Positions 26,325 to 36,043 of a stretch of DNA of 64,000 nucleotides are shown here, piece by piece. Under the pieces are notes generated by a model. It was not told the origin of the DNA. It searched no databases and was given only the letters and a program-made list of their open reading frames with translations. Both the position numbers and the translations under genes were made by a program. The DNA comes from Casimicrobium huifangae (GTDB lineage Bacteria; Pseudomonadota; Gammaproteobacteria; Burkholderiales; Casimicrobiaceae): the NCBI RefSeq assembly GCF_009746125.1, contig NZ_CP041352.1, forward strand, positions 1,844,436-1,908,435. Direction: 5' to 3'. Numbering within the stretch: the first letter of the stretch is position 1; each line of letters opens with the position of its first letter.

Positions 26325-27449
26325 ATGCAACGTACTCCCGCCCTGACGCTGCTCGGCAGCGCAATCGCCGTGCTGCTTGCGGCCTGTACCACCAGCACAC
26401 CGGCGCCGGTGGTTGACCGCACGGCGCGTCCGGTCGCCAGTGCGCCGACACCGCCGCGGCCGGCCCCGGTCTCCGCACCGGCGCCCGTGCAACCGGGCAT
26501 GACCGTCGGGTCGCAGTTCTATGTGGTGCAGAAGGGTGACACGCTGTACGGCGTCGCGCGCGCCAATAATCTCGATCCCAATACGCTCGCGACATGGAAC
26601 AGTTTGCCGCCAGGCAGCGGTCTGCGCGACGGCCAGGTGCTGCGACTGACGCCGCCGCTCGGCTCGGCACCGGCGGTCACCGCGCCGGGCACCACGGTGA
26701 CGGCGGCGCCGACGGCGGGCGCGATTCAGGGCCAGCCGCTGCCTGCTGCCGCCAGCACGGCGCCGGCCCCGGCGGCAGGTGCCGCACCGCCACTGACGGT
26801 GACGCCAGTGGAAGCTCCGCTGAAGCGTGATCCCAAAGCGCAGCGCGCGCCGTACAGCGATGCTGCATTGGCCGCCATGCAGCGCGGCGAAGGGACGACG
26901 CCATCCGCCGTCGTCCCGAACGGCACGCCGTCCCCCGCCACGCCGGCCAGTGCGCCTGCGCCGGTTGCCACCGGCGGTCCGACCCCGGCGCCGGGCGTTC
27001 CCACCGCAGCGGCGCCCGCCAATGCGCCTGCGGTCGCAGCGCCGACGGTCGATCTTGACGTGAAGACGGGCGGTGGCGCCGAGCGCGACGGCATTACCTG
27101 GAGTTGGCCCGTCACTGGCCGCGTCACCAGCAAGTTCAACGACAAGGCGCCGATGAAAGGCATCGATATTGTGGCGAGTGCCAGCGCTCCGGTGCTGGCA
27201 GCGGCCACCGGGAAGGTTATCTACGTGGGCAAGGAGCCGCGCGGCTACGGCCAGATGATCGTGGTCAGCCACGCCAAGGAGACGGTCAGCGTCTATTTCC
27301 ACGCTGACAAGGTGCAGGTGAAAGAGCAGCAGCGCGTGCTGCTCGGTCAGAAGCTCGCTGAAGTGGCCGGTGGCGGCGACAACAAGATGCACTTCGAGGT
27401 GCGTCGCCAGGGGCGGCCGATTGATCCGGTAACCCTGATGCCCAAGTAA
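26325..27449 (+). CDS. nlpD: NlpD-like LysM/M23 lipoprotein, amidase activator
   Basis: The 374-residue outer-membrane lipoprotein (lipobox VLLAAC, Cys about 22) has a LysM peptidoglycan-binding domain (about 62-112, YVVQKGDTLYGVARAN), a long Pro/Ala linker, and a C-terminal M23 domain (about 255-374). The domain is degenerate: the first metal His is replaced in APMKGIDIV, and only scattered His remain (YFHADK, MHFEVRR). NlpD and EnvC share this loss and act by switching on AmiC-type amidases during daughter-cell separation. In many proteobacteria rpoS follows; here it does not. Confidence 0.9.
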   Translation: MQRTPALTLLGSAIAVLLAACTTSTPAPVVDRTARPVASAPTPPRPAPVSAPAPVQPGMTVGSQFYVVQKGDTLYGVARANNLDPNTLATWNSLPPGSGLRDGQVLRLTPPLGSAPAVTAPGTTVTAAPTAGAIQGQPLPAAASTAPAPAAGAAPPLTVTPVEAPLKRDPKAQRAPYSDAALAAMQRGEGTTPSAVVPNGTPSPATPASAPAPVATGGPTPAPGVPTAAAPANAPAVAAPTVDLDVKTGGGAERDGITWSWPVTGRVTSKFNDKAPMKGIDIVASASAPVLAAATGKVIYVGKEPRGYGQMIVVSHAKETVSVYFHADKVQVKEQQRVLLGQKLAEVAGGGDNKMHFEVRRQGRPIDPVTLMPK

Positions 27450-27467
27450 GTCTCCAGTCCATCGGAC

Positions 27468-27590
27468 CAACAGCTTTTGACGGAAACGCCCGGTAACCAA
27501 GGGCTCACGCTGATAAATCGCCTAAAGCCGACTTCCTGGGTTTTTGGCGTCCAAGCCCAAAAGAAATGGGCCTTGCAGCCATAAGCTGTA
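27468..27590 (-). repeat. intergenic palindromic repeat, copy C
   Basis: This copy reads CAACAGCTTTTGACGGAAAC, then a GCCC..GGGCTCA block, TGATAAATCG and AAAGCCGACTT, and ends in the inverted CATAAGCTG. It sits between nlpD and a convergent membrane-protein gene, and its right end overlaps the terminator hairpin at 27566-27598. The GAGCCCA-type half is at the left. Confidence 0.7.
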
Positions 27591-27598
27591 AGGCCCAT
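27566..27598 (-). terminator. intrinsic terminator for the minus-strand membrane protein gene
   Basis: ATGGGCCTT and AAGGCCCAT, continued by CAGC and GCTG, make a stem with a short loop. On the minus strand it is followed by TTTCTTTT, as an intrinsic terminator needs. On the plus strand the tail is not T-rich. It overlaps the right arm of repeat copy C, so the repeat may supply the terminator. Confidence 0.65.
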
Positions 27599-27667
27599 CG
27601 AGGAGGAGGGCGCCGCCGTCTTTGCGGTGGCTTGTCCCTTTTTGCTACAGCTGTCGCTGCAGACGAC

Positions 27668-28174
27668 CTAGTAGTAGCGGGTCGCCTGCGGCCACGGCGC
27701 CAGTGCGGCGAGGCCATCGTCACGCACGCTCATGCTGGTGCGCATCGCCGGCACGGCTTCGTCGCGCAGCGCGTCGGCGCGGCCCTGGGCGACGAGGATG
27801 TCGTTCATCACTCGCGGGTCGCGTAGCGCCGTGTTCCACAGCGTGCGGTCGGCTCGCTCGGCGCGTGCCGCGGCGGCGCGAGTTGCCAGCCAGCCTTGAC
27901 TTGCCTTGGTGCCGCGCAGGATGACGCCGGCGAGCAGGCCGAAGGTGAGCAGCGCAACCGCGCTCAGGATCGCCCATTCCAGGGCAAAACCGGTGCTCAC
28001 GGCATCCAGCGCACGCTCGGTGGCAGTGACCACGGCCATGATGGTGACGCCGAGCACGTAAGTCGGCAGCCGTTTGGCCGAGAAGATTTCAGAGAGGACG
28101 CTCCTTGTGGCGCTGGCGCTCTCAATGACGCGCTCGACTCCGCCGTGGGTAGTGGGGTGGGATGGGATAACCAT
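27668..28174 (-). CDS. small inner-membrane protein of unknown function
   Basis: The 168-residue protein has two membrane helices (about 40-58, LPTYVLGVTIMAVVTATE, and 70-92, LEWAILSAVALLTFGLLAGV) and an Arg/Ala-rich C-terminal helix (KASQGWLATRAAAARAERAD). I start at the ATG at 28174, which has a good AAAGGACA ribosome site; the open frame continues upstream but is unsupported. It is divergent from the LysR gene, so it may be that regulator's target. I do not recognise a family. Confidence 0.65.
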   Translation of the reverse strand: MVIPSHPTTHGGVERVIESASATRSVLSEIFSAKRLPTYVLGVTIMAVVTATERALDAVSTGFALEWAILSAVALLTFGLLAGVILRGTKASQGWLATRAAAARAERADRTLWNTALRDPRVMNDILVAQGRADALRDEAVPAMRTSMSVRDDGLAALAPWPQATRYY

Positions 28175-28293
28175 GTGAATGTCCTTTCGAAGAATCGCTT
28201 GTGGCGACATCAGCAATCTAGGGTATCCCCTGATATATTGCAAATTGATGTTTATGATGTTTGTCATTCGATTGGTGAATGGAAGGGGCGAGG

Positions 28294-29292
28294 ATGGCCG
28301 CCAGTGACGTCAATTTCCGCACGCTCGATCTCAATCTTTTGCGCGTGTTTGACGAGGTGATGGCCGCCCGCAATCTCACGCGGGCTGCGGCCTCGCTGGC
28401 GATGACCCAGCCGGCAGTGAGCAATGCGCTGCGCCGTCTGCGCGACGCGCTGGGCGACGAGCTGGTGGTGCGTGCGGGCTACGGCGTCACGCCGACGCCG
28501 CGAGCAATCGCTCTATGGCCTGTGGTGCGCGAGGCACTCGCCAGCCTGCAGGCAAGTGTGGCGCCGGCGGTATTTGACCCGGCGACCTCGCGGCAGAACT
28601 TCGTATTGGCGATGGCCGATGCCACCGCCGCCATCCTGGTGCCACCACTGGTGCGTCACATTGAAGCGACCGCGCCTGGCGTCAGCCTGCGCGTGCTGCC
28701 GCTCACCACGCGCGATCCGCGGGCGCTGCTGGAGGCGGGCGAGGTGGACATGGCGGTGGGCTATTTCCCGGCCGTGGTCGCGGCGATTGGCTTGCAGACC
28801 ATGCAGAGCGGCACGCCCGACAATTTTTCGCATGCCCTGCTCTACAGCGGTGAGTACGTTTGTGTGATGCGGCGCGGGCATCCACTGGTGCGCGATCTCA
28901 ACGCCTCGCCGTTGACGCTGGATGCCTATTGCGAAGCGCATCATCTGCTGGTCAGTTTTTCAGGGCGCCCGTTTGGCTTTATCGACGAGGCGCTGGCAGC
29001 GATTAATCGGACGCGGCGGGTGGTGATCACCGTCAACCAGTTCTTCACGGCCGGTCGTGTCGTGGCTGGCTCCGATCTGCTGACAGTGCTGCCACGGCAC
29101 TTCTTGCCGTCAACCGGCATGCAGGACGAACTGCTGGTGGTGGAGCTGCCGTTCGAGGTGCCGCCGGTGCGGGTGGACATGGTCTGGCACCGGCGTGCAC
29201 AGGCGCTGGCCGCGCAACGCTGGCTGCGTGAGGCGATTAGCGAAGTCGCCCGCTCGTGGTCGCCGATCACCGCTGCAGCTGTCGGTCAGTAG
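28294..29292 (+). CDS. LysR-family transcriptional regulator
   Basis: The 332-residue regulator has an N-terminal winged helix-turn-helix (about 14-70, AARNLTRAAASLAMTQPAVS then NALRRLRDALGDELVVRAG) and a periplasmic-binding-like effector domain (about 95-315). The N-terminal RTLDLNLLRVFDEVMAARN resembles NodD/SyrM-like and aromatic-pathway regulators. I choose the ATG at 28294, preceded by GGAAGGGGCGAGG; an ATG at 28279 lies inside that ribosome site. It is divergent from the membrane protein gene and overlaps the 3' end of the convergent TonB receptor by seven bases. Confidence 0.9.
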   Translation: MAASDVNFRTLDLNLLRVFDEVMAARNLTRAAASLAMTQPAVSNALRRLRDALGDELVVRAGYGVTPTPRAIALWPVVREALASLQASVAPAVFDPATSRQNFVLAMADATAAILVPPLVRHIEATAPGVSLRVLPLTTRDPRALLEAGEVDMAVGYFPAVVAAIGLQTMQSGTPDNFSHALLYSGEYVCVMRRGHPLVRDLNASPLTLDAYCEAHHLLVSFSGRPFGFIDEALAAINRTRRVVITVNQFFTAGRVVAGSDLLTVLPRHFLPSTGMQDELLVVELPFEVPPVRVDMVWHRRAQALAAQRWLREAISEVARSWSPITAAAVGQ

Positions 29293-31394
29293 TACGCGGT
29301 GACGCCGAGGAAGAAGCTGCGCCCCGGCATCGGCGCGACGTCTTTCAGGAACGAGGTATGTACGCGGATGTCGCGGTTGCCCAGATTTCTGCCGAGCAGA
29401 TAGAGATCGGCGTGCCGATTGGCCGCGAAGCGCATGCGATAGCGGAGGGACGCATCAAGGCGCGTGTAGCCCGATGTTTCGCTTTCGAAGGCAGCAACGC
29501 GATTCTGCGTGAACACATGAGTCGCGCCAAGGTCGGCATACCACGCGCTGTCGCTGCCACCCCGCCAGGTCAATTTGGCACCGATGCGGGTCGGGCTGAC
29601 ACGGGGCAGGTTGTTGTTGCTGCCACCTGAACTGGTAGTCCCGGCAACAACGCCGCGCACGGTGTCGGCCATCGCGCTGAAGCCGAATCCCTGCGCTGGC
29701 GCGTAGGCGGCGGACAGCTCCGCACCGGTGAAGCGCACGTTGACGTTGCGGAACTCGCGCTTCAGCAGTTCGGCGCCCGTCACCAGTTCGCCTTCGGCGT
29801 TCACACGGTCGGCGACGCCGTCACCGTTGTGATCGACGCTGGCGCCGTAGATGAAGTCCCTCACATCATTGCGGAAGGCTGACGCGCGCAGGCTCCAGGC
29901 ATCACGCTGCAGTTTGTAGGACAGGTCGAAATTCTGCGAATGCTCTTTGGCAAGCGCCGGGTTGCCGAGGTCGTAGGTCAGCGTGGCGATGTGGGCACCC
30001 TTTGAGTACAGCTCTTCGATGCCCGGCGCTCGTTCGGCATGGGTGAACGACGCCGTCAGCGCGCTGGCCTCGTCGAGTTGAAACTGGTAGGCAATCGCCG
30101 AGCTCATCAGCGAAAAGCGGCGCGATGGCAACGCCTGTCCGGCATCCGGCGAATGCGCGACACGCTCAATGCGGCCGCCAAGTTCAAGACGGCCACTAAA
30201 GGCGCCCACATTGACTTGCCGCTCAGTGACGGCGAACAGCGCCAGATTGCGCGTCGTGGTGGGTGGGACGATGGTTTCCTCACCAACGGCAGAAAATCGG
30301 GCGCGTTCAACGTCAAGACCAACGACTGTTCGAAAGCCTGCGAGCGGCTGTGTTTGCATGTCAAAGCGCACGCTGTTGCCGTTGTTGCGGAACACGGTGC
30401 CAACATCACCGCTGGCCTCGATCTCGGCGTGGCGATAGTGGTTACTGGCTGCGGCAAAGCGAAGCCGTTCCAGACCAGCGATGCCGCTGAACTCGCCATT
30501 GACTTCGACGCGATTGCGGGCGAGATCAATGCGCGGCCGGTCACTCGATGGAATGCCGTATTCGCTCTCAAAGCGGTTGCCGCCAATGCCGACGTAGCCG
30601 TTGTCAAAAATCCATGAGGCGCCGATGCTGCCGTTGCGTGCTGCCGTGTCGGAATTGGCGAGACGACCTGCGTGCGCCGTGGCGTAGTCATCGCTGCGGC
30701 GATCAGAGAATTCACCGGTGAATGCCAGCGGTCCGGCGCTGCTACGCAACTGCGCGCCGACGTCGCGGGCGCGCTCGGCGGTGGAGCCGCGCAAGTCCGC
30801 AAGCAGGCGGGTGCCATCGCTATGCACCTGCGGGATGCGGTCGGTCACGACATTCACCAGACCACCGATGGCGCCAGAGCCGTAGAGCAAGGTTGCCGGG
30901 CCACGCAGGATCTCAATTTGCCGCGCGCCAAGCACTTCTGACGACACCGCGTGGTCGGGGCTGATGCTGGCGACATCGAGCGAGCCAACGCCGTTCTCTG
31001 CGGTCTTGATGCGCGGACCATCGAGGCCGCGAATAATCGGCCGCGAGGCACCTGGGCCAAACGCCGTGGACTGCACGCCGGGCTGGGTGGCGAGGGTGTC
31101 GCCGAGGCTTGCGGCACGATCCCGCGTCAGCGCTTCACGCCCAACGACGGCGCTTGGCTGAGTCGCTTGCAAATCGTCCTGGCCAGCGAAGGGTGAGGCG
31201 CTCAGAATGAGCCGCTGCACCTTGTCGGCGGGCGGCGCGGCTGTTGAGGGTGCTGGGCTTTCGGGGACACTTTGCGCCACGCAGATGCCGCCGCCGAGAG
31301 TCGCCAGGATTGCTGCGCCCGACAGCATGCGACGGCGACGATGGAATGATCCGCCGGATTGGCAGGTGACAAGTGGGATTCGCTCAGACTTCAT
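29286..31394 (-). CDS. TonB-dependent outer membrane receptor, ZnuD-like
   Basis: The 702-residue receptor has a signal region (about 20-40), a plug domain (about 70-185, with AVVGREALTRDRAASLGDTL and RPIIRGLDGPRIKTAENG) and a 22-strand barrel ending in aromatic Tyr-Tyr. The C-terminal stretch VHTSFLKDVAPMPGRSFFLG is typical of ZnuD-type zinc receptors. Zinc import is therefore the best guess; other metals are possible. The upstream inverted repeat at 31447 may be a Zur-type operator. The start could also be an internal ATG 22 codons in (MLSGAAILA). Confidence 0.85.
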   Translation of the reverse strand: MKSERIPLVTCQSGGSFHRRRRMLSGAAILATLGGGICVAQSVPESPAPSTAAPPADKVQRLILSASPFAGQDDLQATQPSAVVGREALTRDRAASLGDTLATQPGVQSTAFGPGASRPIIRGLDGPRIKTAENGVGSLDVASISPDHAVSSEVLGARQIEILRGPATLLYGSGAIGGLVNVVTDRIPQVHSDGTRLLADLRGSTAERARDVGAQLRSSAGPLAFTGEFSDRRSDDYATAHAGRLANSDTAARNGSIGASWIFDNGYVGIGGNRFESEYGIPSSDRPRIDLARNRVEVNGEFSGIAGLERLRFAAASNHYRHAEIEASGDVGTVFRNNGNSVRFDMQTQPLAGFRTVVGLDVERARFSAVGEETIVPPTTTRNLALFAVTERQVNVGAFSGRLELGGRIERVAHSPDAGQALPSRRFSLMSSAIAYQFQLDEASALTASFTHAERAPGIEELYSKGAHIATLTYDLGNPALAKEHSQNFDLSYKLQRDAWSLRASAFRNDVRDFIYGASVDHNGDGVADRVNAEGELVTGAELLKREFRNVNVRFTGAELSAAYAPAQGFGFSAMADTVRGVVAGTTSSGGSNNNLPRVSPTRIGAKLTWRGGSDSAWYADLGATHVFTQNRVAAFESETSGYTRLDASLRYRMRFAANRHADLYLLGRNLGNRDIRVHTSFLKDVAPMPGRSFFLGVTAYY

Positions 31395-31446
31395 TTGTTG
31401 TTGCCCGCAGAGCGCACACGAAGCTTGGTATTCACTGCGAGTATTT

Positions 31447-31467
31447 ATTGCAACTGGATTGCATTAT
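31447..31467. promoter_or_regulatory. inverted repeat upstream of the TonB receptor, candidate metal-regulator operator
   Basis: TATTGCAA and TTGCATTA form 8-base arms with one mismatch around five bases, 53 bases upstream of the receptor start. A further TTGCAT lies near 31500. AT-rich dyads with TGCAA-type arms suit a Fur/Zur-family site, but I cannot match a published consensus. Confidence 0.4.
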
Positions 31468-31566
31468 ACGGGTTGACCGGCGTCAAATGCATCTAGGTTG
31501 CATAAATAAAGCGGTATCGCCGCGAGGATGACGGCGCGAGGCCAGTCAAATTGTCGGATCGTCATA

Positions 31567-31689
31567 GCAGCATCTTTTCCGGGAAATGACCTTTTTATCG
31601 GGCCTGGAAGCCTGAATTGTCAAAAACCGACTTATGCCGATTCGACCATTGAGCCCATATGCAATGGGGCTTTCACGCCAAAGCCATAC
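31567..31689 (+). repeat. intergenic palindromic repeat, copy D
   Basis: The right half is well preserved: TTGAGCCCATATGCAATGGG, then GCTTTCACGCCAAAGCCATA. The left half (AGCATCTTTTCCGGGAAATG) is the diverged inverted match. The copy lies between the divergent TonB receptor and porin genes. The GAGCCCA half is at the right. Confidence 0.7.
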
Positions 31690-31989
31690 GTAGGTACAGA
31701 CCTGTCACCGGACATTTCGGCCGCCCCGGATGAGCTTCGACGCCTGCACGGTTTTCGCTTCACGGCGATTGAAACGCATCGCGGTTGCGAGGTCGCAACA
31801 GCAGGCGGGCGATGGCTTGCCGGAGCGACACAGAAATTCCCCGGCCAACGAGGTTTCAGTACACAATTGCTGGCAATCAGGCCACCGCCGAGCCGCAGTC
31901 GAAATTCGCTCCCGCCATCGAGGCGCGAGTGACAACCGGCTGGCAAGCGACCGCGCGAGTGGCCCCCCGCCATGCAACAAGGAGGATTC
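31690..31989. other. spacer upstream of the porin gene, no gene seen
   Basis: These 300 bases between repeat copy D and the porin start hold no convincing reading frame; short frames exist on both strands but none has recognisable content. The porin ribosome site GGAGG is at 31981-31985. I could not place a clear -35/-10 pair. Confidence 0.4.
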
Positions 31990-33240
31990 ATGAATCGCAA
32001 CGCTCAATTCGTCAGCACGTCGCGCGCGCTCGCCGCTTTCGCGGTTTTGCCGCTTTCGCTCGCGGTGTCGCAGGCGCTTGCACAGACTGCCAACGTCACG
32101 CTCTACGGCATCGTGGATGTCGGCGTGCAGCATGTCACCGGCGTCAAGGGCGGCGATCACACCAGCCTCGCCAGCGGCATCATGGAAGGCTCACGCTGGG
32201 GCCTGCGTGGCACTGAGGACATCGGTAACGGCTACAAGGCGATGTTTGTGCTTGAGAGCCGGTTTGAGGCTGATACCGGCGGTCTCAGCAATCGTCCGAT
32301 GTCCGGCACGCAGCTGCCCGACCGGCTGACCGCAGGTCTGCCGCCCGCAGTGCAGGCCGCGCTCAATTCCGCCGTCGGCAGCCAGCTTGGCGTCAATCTG
32401 CCTGGCCGTCTGTTTGACCGGCAGGCGTTCGTTGGCATGGTCACGCCGTTCGGCGCCATCCTCGCCGGGCGCCAGTACACGCCGGCGTTCGAAATCAGCA
32501 ATCGCTATGACGCATTCGCCAACGCGTCGGCTGCGTCGCCTGGCCAATTGATCTCCATTCCGGCTGGCGTTGATATCCGCGAGAGCAATTCGGTGATGTA
32601 TCGCATCGAGTTGAACAACTTTTATGGTTCGGCCTACTACGCCTTTGGCGAGCTGAGTTCCGGCACCAAGAACGGTCGTCTGGTCGGCATCAACGGCGGC
32701 TATCAGACGAGCAAGTGGGGCGCTGGTATTGGCTACAACGAGCGCACCAACAGCGCCGGGCAAAAGTCACTGAACACGCTGGTCGCCGGCGCCAACTACG
32801 ACTTCGGCCTCGCCAACCTGTTTGCGATGTATGGCTTGATCAAGGAACCCAACGGCTCGTCGGCGCCTGAACTGCGCGCTGGCTTGATTGCTGGTGGCGT
32901 GCCTTCGGTGCTGGTGGACACTGGCATCCTGCCGCGCTTCATGCAGGATGTGCGGCTTTACCACGTTGGTGCCCGCATTCCGCTCGGCGTTGGTACGCTG
33001 ACGGCCGGTTACTCGCAGGTTGACGACCGCCGCGCCACCAATGCTGACGTGACCTCGTACGGCGTCGCCTACACCTACCCGCTGTCCAAGCGCACCGACC
33101 TTAACGCCGTTGTCACACAGGTGAACAACAATGCCAATGCGCAGGTGCTGCCCGGCGGCAATGGTTACCTCGGCGGCGTGACGGCGTACGGCGGCAAGGA
33201 CGCAACCTCGTTCCAGTTCTCGCTGCGTCACAAGTTCTGA
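31990..33240 (+). CDS. trimeric porin (Burkholderiales OmpC-like)
   Basis: The 416-residue outer membrane porin has a signal peptide (about 1-31, cleavage after QALA), the N-terminal strand NVTLYGIVDVGVQHV, the EGSRWGLRGTEDIGNGYKAM segment universal in this family, and a C-terminal Phe in SFQFSLRHKF for BAM recognition. It forms a water-filled 16-stranded channel for small solutes. The start is fixed by the GGAGG site five bases before the ATG at 31990. A strong terminator follows. Confidence 0.93.
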   Translation: MNRNAQFVSTSRALAAFAVLPLSLAVSQALAQTANVTLYGIVDVGVQHVTGVKGGDHTSLASGIMEGSRWGLRGTEDIGNGYKAMFVLESRFEADTGGLSNRPMSGTQLPDRLTAGLPPAVQAALNSAVGSQLGVNLPGRLFDRQAFVGMVTPFGAILAGRQYTPAFEISNRYDAFANASAASPGQLISIPAGVDIRESNSVMYRIELNNFYGSAYYAFGELSSGTKNGRLVGINGGYQTSKWGAGIGYNERTNSAGQKSLNTLVAGANYDFGLANLFAMYGLIKEPNGSSAPELRAGLIAGGVPSVLVDTGILPRFMQDVRLYHVGARIPLGVGTLTAGYSQVDDRRATNADVTSYGVAYTYPLSKRTDLNAVVTQVNNNANAQVLPGGNGYLGGVTAYGGKDATSFQFSLRHKF

Positions 33241-33281
33241 TTTCGGTCTGGTTGATTTCTCCCTGTTAGGCACACACCTTG

Positions 33282-33315
33282 AAAGCCGCAGTCGCGAAAG
33301 CGACGCGGCTTTTTC
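33282..33315 (+). terminator. intrinsic terminator after the porin gene
   Basis: AAAGCCGC-A-GTCGC and GCGAC-GCGGCTTT pair around a GAAA tetraloop, with one bulged A, followed by a T-rich tail (TTTTTC). It lies about 45 bases after the porin stop. Confidence 0.9.
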
Positions 33316-33438
33316 TTTGTGACGAAGGCGGCCGATTTGATGCTGCTGCGGATGATCGCAGAGGTGTAGAGTCGTCGCGGCTCGGCGGTATTTGCGGTAT
33401 CGGCGGCATCGTTGCTCGAGCCCCGTAAAATCGGATCA

Positions 33439-34059
33439 ATGGACAACATCATCTACGTGCTCGCAGTCAATGCGATCCCGCTACTGCTTGCGATCACGCT
33501 GCACGAGGCTGCGCATGGCTACGCCGCACGCATGTTCGGTGACCGCACCGCCGAAATGCTCGGGCGCATTTCGCTGAACCCGATTCGGCACATCGACCCG
33601 ATGGGCACGTTGCTGGTGCCGGCATTGACGCTGGCGATTGGCGGCTTTTTCTTTGGTTGGGCCAAGCCGGTGCCGGTGAACTTCAATAATCTGCGCAATC
33701 CGAAGACCGACATGATCTGGGTATCCGCCGCTGGCCCGCTCGCCAACTTCGTCATGGCGATCGGCTGGGCGATTGTGCTTAAGGTGTCGGATGCATCAGC
33801 CATCAACGCCATCGCCAAGGCAGGTGTCGCCTGGAACGTCGGGCTGATGGTGCTCAATTTGTTGCCAATCCTGCCGCTGGATGGTGGGCGCATCGTGGCT
33901 GGGCTGCTGCCAGGGCCGCTGTCATACAAGTACTCACGCCTTGAACCGTACGGCTTGTTCATTGTGCTCGGGCTCGCCGTCGTCGGCGTGCTGGGCACGA
34001 TCATGTATCCGCTTTATCGAATCGTCTACCAAACGCTCGGCGCGTTGGTCGGACTCTAG
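33439..34059 (+). CDS. site-2 protease family (M50) membrane metalloprotease
   Basis: The 206-residue polytopic protein is a small M50 peptidase without a PDZ domain. The zinc motif is HEAAH in ITLHEAAHGYAA (about residues 20-31), and the third ligand Asp is in LPILPLDGGRIVAG. A second NPIRHIDPMGT segment and about five membrane helices are present. Members cut within the membrane, but substrates of this short class are unknown. It starts at the ATG at 33439 and precedes trpS by eight bases, the common order in Betaproteobacteria. Confidence 0.88.
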   Translation: MDNIIYVLAVNAIPLLLAITLHEAAHGYAARMFGDRTAEMLGRISLNPIRHIDPMGTLLVPALTLAIGGFFFGWAKPVPVNFNNLRNPKTDMIWVSAAGPLANFVMAIGWAIVLKVSDASAINAIAKAGVAWNVGLMVLNLLPILPLDGGRIVAGLLPGPLSYKYSRLEPYGLFIVLGLAVVGVLGTIMYPLYRIVYQTLGALVGL

Positions 34060-34067
34060 TCAATCCC

Positions 34068-35270
<1,203 letters not shown>

Positions 35271-35468
35271 GTCGAAGGTCCGATGTCGGTGTGCGTGGGC
35301 CTGGTCTCATGAACGCGGCTGATGGCAAAGTTGCCGATCGCGGCGAAGCGCAACGAGTACTGTCGCCGCCTGTTTTTCAGGCAGACAACCCGAGCGCTCG
35401 CACGGGTGTCCGTCAACCTCATGCGTATCGTCACACCGTTCCGAAGTCTGCATCAATAGGAGGTCCCG

Positions 35469-35993
35469 ATGAAGTCATTTGTAGACTACCTGAGCCAGTA
35501 TGCCGCGTACCATCGCGACAAGCGCAACATCGCGACGCACTTCGTTGGCATCCCGATGATCGTTGCGGCAGTGGCGATTCTGCTTTCGCGGCCGGTGTTG
35601 ATGCATCTCGACGGTGTGGCAATCTCGCCAGCGCTGTTTGCGGTTGCACTCACGGCGCTGTTCTACCTGCGGCTTGATTTGCGTTTTGGCGTAGCGATGA
35701 CGGTTTTCCTGCTTGCCTGCCTCTGGCTTGGGCAACTCATTGCAGGGGCAAGCACGCCAGCATGGCTCGGCTGGGGCATCGGGATGTTCGTGGTCGGCTG
35801 GGTCTTCCAGTTTGTTGGCCACTATTACGAAGGCCGCAAGCCTGCGTTTGTCGATGATTTGAGCGGTTTGATTATTGGCCCGCTGTTTGTTGCCGCCGAG
35901 TTCGCGTTTGCGATGGGGTTGCGCAAGGAAGTGCAGGATGCCGTCGAAGCCAAAGTCGGCCCCACGCTGATCCGGCAGATGAAGGCCGCCTAG
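35469..35993 (+). CDS. Mpo1-like (DUF962) membrane protein
   Basis: The 174-residue protein belongs to the family of yeast Mpo1, an Fe(II)-dependent dioxygenase acting on 2-hydroxy fatty acids. Conserved His-rich motifs are present: YAAYHRDKRNIATHFVGIP (about 12-30) and FQFVGHYYEGRKPAFVDDL (about 114-132). Four membrane helices are likely. The strong AGGAGG site at 35459-35464 fixes the ATG at 35469. Its bacterial role is not established. Confidence 0.85.
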   Translation: MKSFVDYLSQYAAYHRDKRNIATHFVGIPMIVAAVAILLSRPVLMHLDGVAISPALFAVALTALFYLRLDLRFGVAMTVFLLACLWLGQLIAGASTPAWLGWGIGMFVVGWVFQFVGHYYEGRKPAFVDDLSGLIIGPLFVAAEFAFAMGLRKEVQDAVEAKVGPTLIRQMKAA

Positions 35994-36043
35994 CCCACGG
36001 TGCCACCAAGACCTGATTTGAGTTTGCAACAAGAAAAGTTCCG

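Noticed and set aside
27668-28267. The longer form of the small membrane protein starting at 28267
   Set aside because: The extra N-terminus crosses the promoter region of the LysR gene, and a good ribosome site precedes the ATG at 28174.
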